In this document: piece after piece, positions 59,692-64,000 of the stretch
Layout of the letters: the number at the start of each line of letters is the position of its first letter
How positions within the stretch are numbered: the stretch's first letter is position 1
Assembly (NCBI GenBank): GCA_036785705.1
Contig: JAWUZG010001063.1
Coordinates: forward strand, 62,001 to 126,000
DNA: 64,000 nt
Direction: 5' to 3'
DNA from: Acanthornis magna
Lineage: Eukaryota; Chordata; Aves; Passeriformes; Acanthizidae
Position numbers and translations under genes: made by a program
The notes under the pieces: generated by a model
What the model saw: only the letters and a program-made list of their open reading frames with translations
Database searches by the model: none
Told to the model about the DNA's origin: nothing

Positions 59692-60660
59692 GTAAGCTTG
59701 GTTTTCCTTTGTGGGTAATAAAGATAACCTTTTGAATAAAGCTTTGAGTTTCACAGTTAAAATTGACTGCTGTTAGAGGTTTATATTTAGGCAGTAATTA
59801 ACTATTCTTGTTTAATATAAACAAGTTACAGTAACGATATACAAAAGTGTAGAAGCATTTTCATGCTACGATATTGCCATTGTTATGCTATTAAGGAGAT
59901 AATTTAGTTATACAACTGTAGTAATACTTACAGTATTGAGAAAGTTAGAATTTATCTTTCAGTCCTATTGAGAACCTAGCTGGATTTCCTATGATGTGTT
60001 TATATATGTGTACATTGCAGTATATAATATAATACAATACTTGTTTATACACTGTAAGCTGTTTCAAAAGATGGAGTTTTTTAGCTTTAGAACATTATTT
60101 GGGGAATTTATTTTCCCCTCAGCTTTCTGGTCAGATATTGTTGTATCTAACCAGTAGTCTTAAGTGCCCATGGTAACTTAGTGTGGCTCTTCTGCCATAG
60201 AAGGTGAGATTTTACGCAATCTCCCTTAGTGCCCACTTGGATCCTTTGTAGAAGCTGTGCAGTTGCCTCTGGCATTTGGTCTCTTCAGGTCATTTGTGTG
60301 TGGTAGTTACTCATTTACTTAGGCACAAACAAAATTATTCCAATAATTGCTGTTTCAGAGAAGTTTCTAGCTAGTGGGCTTTTAGATTTGTAGTTAAGCT
60401 GATGCTTTTTTCTTTTTCGTAGACAAGTCCATGTTTTGAAGTTTAACAGATGTGCCTTTTAAAGCTGACTGCCATATTTTTTGTCTTTGGCTAGGCCAAG
60501 CAGCTGATCAGCAGTATTAGACACTGTATTAGCTGAAAAGAAGCATGAGGAACTAGAGATGTTTGATTTCAAAACTCTCTCAAGATGATCGTGTACAGCC
60601 ATGTATTTAATTTCTTTCTATTAAGCCATCCCCGTTGCTAAATTCTATTTTTTTTTCAAG

Positions 60661-60806
60661 CCAATCTACCCCTCCACCTAATGGACCTTTACTGGATGAT
60701 ACTGACCCAGACTGTGGACTCCATCACTACAGCCTGCACCTGGATCTGCATGGCAGAAGCTGCAGGTACCTGTGTGGAACATTCAATGGCCACTTCTGCA
60801 GAAAAG
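60661..60806 (+). CDS. FBXO15: FBXO15 exon 8
   Basis: 146 nt, acceptor TTTCAAG, donor AAAG|GTAAAG. Encodes QSTPPPNGPLLDDTDPDCGL, HHYSLHLDLHGRSCRYLCGT and FNGHFCRK, matching LPPHSPFLDDSPEYGLHGYQLHVDL...YLCGTFRNLF. The reading frame relative to exon 7 matches the mammalian residue count exactly. Confidence 0.9.
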
Positions 60807-63800
60807 GTAAAGTTGATGGAACAATAATGTCTGTTTTAGAAATGATCCCTGCTGCCGTGTCTTCTTATATCCAGTGTCTCTGTTTTAAGGGGAGAAACTG
60901 AATTGGAATTTTAAGAGTAAGTGATCTCTCTGTTTGTTGTGTGGCTTCTTTATATCTGCATGGCAATTTGTGTGGTGTGCTCAGCCTGCTCTGTCATATT
61001 GACAGTGTCAGGCCTGGGACACAAATTCTGCAGATTGTCAGGGTCTTTTCTTTTGCTTCACTGCAGCATTAATAATGCAGTGGCACAGGTTTTGGTGCAG
61101 GTTGATGTTTCTTCCACTTGTATTTTATAAAGGAGAGACAGTTTGTCCTCATACGTTTTGGAGGCTTGTTTCAGTAGAATTCTCCTCGAGTATACTTTGG
61201 GTGCACTGACAGATTAAATATATAAATATATTTGTAGAAGTTACTGTGAACTTTAAGAACTTTAAGATGGATAGACCTCCAGCATAGACCTCCATGGGCT
61301 GCAGGGGGACAGCCAGCCTCACCATGAGATGCAGGGGAATCTCTACTCCGGTGCCTCTTTTTTCACTGACTCGAGTGTCTGCAGGGCTGTTTCTCTCGTT
61401 CTTACGCCTTTGTCTGGCTGCAATTGTGCAGGTTTTTTACCCCCCTTCTTAAATCTGGTATCCCAGAGGCACTACCACCATTGCTGATGGGCTTGGCCTT
61501 GGCCAATGGTGGATTTTTGGAGCTGGCATTTGCAGTGTTCAACATAGGGGAAGCTTCTGGCAGCTTCTCACAGAAGCTGTCCTTGTAGCCCCTCTGCTAT
61601 CAAAACCTGGTCACACAAACCCAACACAGTTACAAAGGCCTGCTGTGATTCTCTATCAGAATGAAGCATGTTAGGATCCTTGTCCTGAAAAATCCAGAGT
61701 GGCTCTACTCGCCTGACATGCCTTGCTCCAGGACAGTGAAACTTGTAAACGTGCATTGGAAACATGACAGCTGTGACACTGTTGTGTTTCTGCTCTGCGG
61801 TCTTCAGGTGTTTCAAGGAAAAAGTGATGCTTTCTTAGCCTGTTTGCTGGAGTTGTGTGGTACCAAGACACTGTCTTACTTCCATGCAGAGAGTTCTAGG
61901 GTAAGGTCTTAAAATTGTTTTTCTGAGGTGTGGAGAGCAACTGAAGTTAAAGTACAGTGGATTGCTTGTACTTCAGGATTGCTTTCTTGTGTACGCTGGA
62001 AGTCTTTATTCTCAAAGAGAATTTTTATTAGCATGTCAGCTGTGGGTACTTCCTCTGTCCTTATTTTATTGTAGTTTGGCTGATTTTATCCAGATCTGTT
62101 AGGAAAACAAAGGTTTTCAACCTTTCCCTGTTGCTGTCAGGGAAACACTCCCCTGACTCCCTGTCAGGAGTGTTTTAAACCCATCACTGCCTTTGGCAGA
62201 AAGCTGAAGGTCTCACAGTTATAATGTTTGCGTGAGCTTCCTCAGCAGTATCACTGTTGGGATAGGTTGGTTGGGGAGTGCCAGTGCTGGAAAAGGCTGG
62301 AGTGTGGACTGCTTTTAGCACCAGAGATGTCAGTGAATGCATGTGAGAAAAGGCCTCAGAAGCCAGAAACCTGCTGTCAACTTAGCAGGGAACGGCCTTG
62401 GGCTTTCCAGTGCTCTGGGAGGTGGGACAAACCTCACAGATGGGACATGTCCTCCTTGTTCAGTCCAGACAATCTGTGTTGGAAAAATTACTTCATTCAC
62501 ACAAATCTTCCTCATGAAATAAAGATCTGATGTAGTAAACCCAGTGACTGAACTGCATCAGAGCTTTATTTCATGATAGGGTGAGTCGTTATTGATGATG
62601 TGATGATTTTTATGTCATGATGTGTTACGAATGGGTTTAAACACAGAAGAGCAAAGATAGCTAGATCTCTGTGAATAAAATGGATTGAACCCAGAAAGGT
62701 TTGAAATATAGCAAAAAAAAAAAAAAGGTTAAAACCAAACGAGGTTAGATGTTGCTGCCAAAAAAATCGATATATTTTATGTAACAGTAAAAAAGGCAAA
62801 GAGAAAGAAGGAAAGGAAGAAGGAAGGAAAGAAAGAGAGAAAGAAAGAGGGAAAGATAGAAAGAGAAAAGAAAGAGAAGAAAGAAAGAGAGAGAGAAAGA
62901 GAGAGAAAGAAAGAAAGAAAAAGAAAGAAAGAAGGAAGAGTAGGGCAGTTGGGCTCCTCTGTCTGCACAGCCTTGGACCAGAGGCTTTTTCACCACACAT
63001 CCAAAACCTCTCTTCCCCCCACCCTTTGGTGTCAGGGTCTGTGCTGGCCTGGCAGCTGATAGCCCTGGGGCTATGGTCTCTACCCCAAAGGTGCTAAGCT
63101 TGACCCCTCTGTGAATGTATTCTTTTCCCCCAGCCTGGAGTTTTTACTTTATCTTATCTCCATCAGCGCACAGTTCAGAGCTCCATTCAGGGTTTTGGTG
63201 GTTTGCTCTGCAGCTTTTGTACAGTTTTGCTACAATAGGCAAAAGTCCTTCATGAAGATGTTTAAGCCATAAATTATAACATTTCAGTCTCCGATGTGAT
63301 TTGAAGCCACCATTGATTTAACTGGTGGTCTTGTCCTTTGCTATCCTGTAAGGGGAGTAACTTGTATCAGATATGATAGAGCATATGGTGTCCATTCCCT
63401 GCCTCACCTATCCTTGCTTGTCCCTTGTGCAGAGGGGCTGCATGATATTGGTTATCCCCCCAAAAATAGAGCAAATGCTCTACACATCGCATTCCAGGCC
63501 TTTCATTGCCACTGAAGTCCAACAAAATTTTGGTATCTAGAGGTATGTGCTCTAACCCAGAAAGCAGCACCAAAGCTGATTATTACTTGTTGAAATTTAT
63601 TTTTTTTTTTCAGAAAATATTTAGTCTTAATGACTTTGTAAACAGCTTGCTGTTTGCATTTGGGGGATAAAAAGAAGAAGCAATCCTCAAGAGAGCAATA
63701 TCAGATTATTTGTTAAGGAAAAAGCTTTAATACTTGTTAATTGCATGATTTAGAGTCTTCTGTCATTATCATAGTTGTTTAAAGACAAGTCTTTCCCTTT

Positions 63801-64000
63801 AAGTAGTGCAAAACCCCCCAATTTTTAAAAAAACATTCCTTAAAAAGCAAACAAAAAAACACCTGACTTCTCCTGAGGGCAAGGCAATGCCACATCAAAA
63901 GAAGGTGGATAATGAGAGAACGTAGGATGTAATGTTGAAATTTGAAAAAACAATCCAAAAAACGTTCTGCTGACCGAGCTATGTGTTGAGCCTGGAGACA
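60807..64000 (+). other. Intron or downstream DNA of FBXO15
   Basis: No further FBXO15 exon was recognised. The next expected exon (family motif around a KVGLSWKTDIFDGC-like segment) was looked for by eye and not found. Apart from the purine microsatellite nothing is assigned. Confidence 0.45.
62796..62941. repeat. GAAA/GGAA purine-rich microsatellite
   Basis: About 145 bases of almost pure purines on the plus strand built from GAAA, GGAA and GA units. It can form H-DNA in principle. The Ser/Phe/Leu-rich minus-strand frames over it are artefacts. Confidence 0.9.

Larger units (their letters stand above)
46744..60806 (+). pseudogene. FBXO15: FBXO15 gene copy, eight exons, nonsense codon in exon 7
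   Basis: FBXO15 (Fbx15) is an F-box protein, the substrate-recognition part of an SCF ubiquitin ligase, known as an embryonic stem cell marker in mouse. Eight exons join in consistent phase and carry the F-box and the downstream FBXO15-specific domain. One disabling change is seen, TGA at 59666-59668 in exon 7, where the mammalian protein has Arg. The final exons were not found before 64000 and are expected beyond. Splice sites are canonical. A CpG-containing upstream region (46540-46740) is the likely promoter. Confidence 0.82.

Overview
This is vertebrate nuclear DNA, almost certainly from a bird and probably a songbird. The evidence is the spliced genes with GT-AG introns, CR1 LINE fragments (including an unusually 5'-rich copy), avian-type retroviral LTRs, and intronic minisatellites of the kind common in avian GC-rich DNA. 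There are no bacterial-style genes; most open frames of 60-100 codons are chance frames in introns or repeats. Gene identities are from my memory of the protein families, without a database search.

Layout. 1-5000: GC-rich repeat with a 3463-bp tandem duplication (1-1523 equals 3464-4986, nearly identical), itself built from degenerate units of about 66 bp. 5000-7560: unidentified DNA plus a retroviral-type LTR (6427-7139, minus). 7560-33274: SEMA4D on the minus strand, with at least 14 coding exons from signal peptide to cytoplasmic tail. It carries a TGA in the sema domain, a lost splice acceptor, a 1-nt frameshift in the tail, and no intact Ig exon. Its first intron holds a 5'-truncated gammaretrovirus-like provirus on the plus strand (27304-32973). 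33300-36720: non-coding DNA with three CR1 pieces. 36720-37250: CpG-rich promoter and first exon of TMCO1, with no further exons seen. 37800-38690: an ACTGGGA-type minisatellite. 38700-43115: two inverted copies of an MHC class I-like promoter and signal-peptide exon, with alpha-1 fragments, GC-rich minisatellites and a second copy of the LTR (40273-41065, plus). 43700-45770: CR1 ORF1 and endonuclease. 45770-46420: retroviral remnant. 46744-60806: FBXO15 on the plus strand, eight exons including the F-box, with a TGA in exon 7. The last exons are expected beyond the window.

Interpretation. SEMA4D, TMCO1, MHC class I and FBXO15 are not neighbours in any bird gene order I know. SEMA4D is Z-linked in chicken as far as I recall. 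Two otherwise well-preserved genes each carry a nonsense codon at a place where the human protein has Arg, and the window is rich in LTR elements and duplications. This fits a non-recombining or duplicate-rich region, such as the W chromosome, a germline-restricted chromosome, or a cluster of segmental duplicates. That chromosomal assignment is inference; the lesions are read directly from the sequence.
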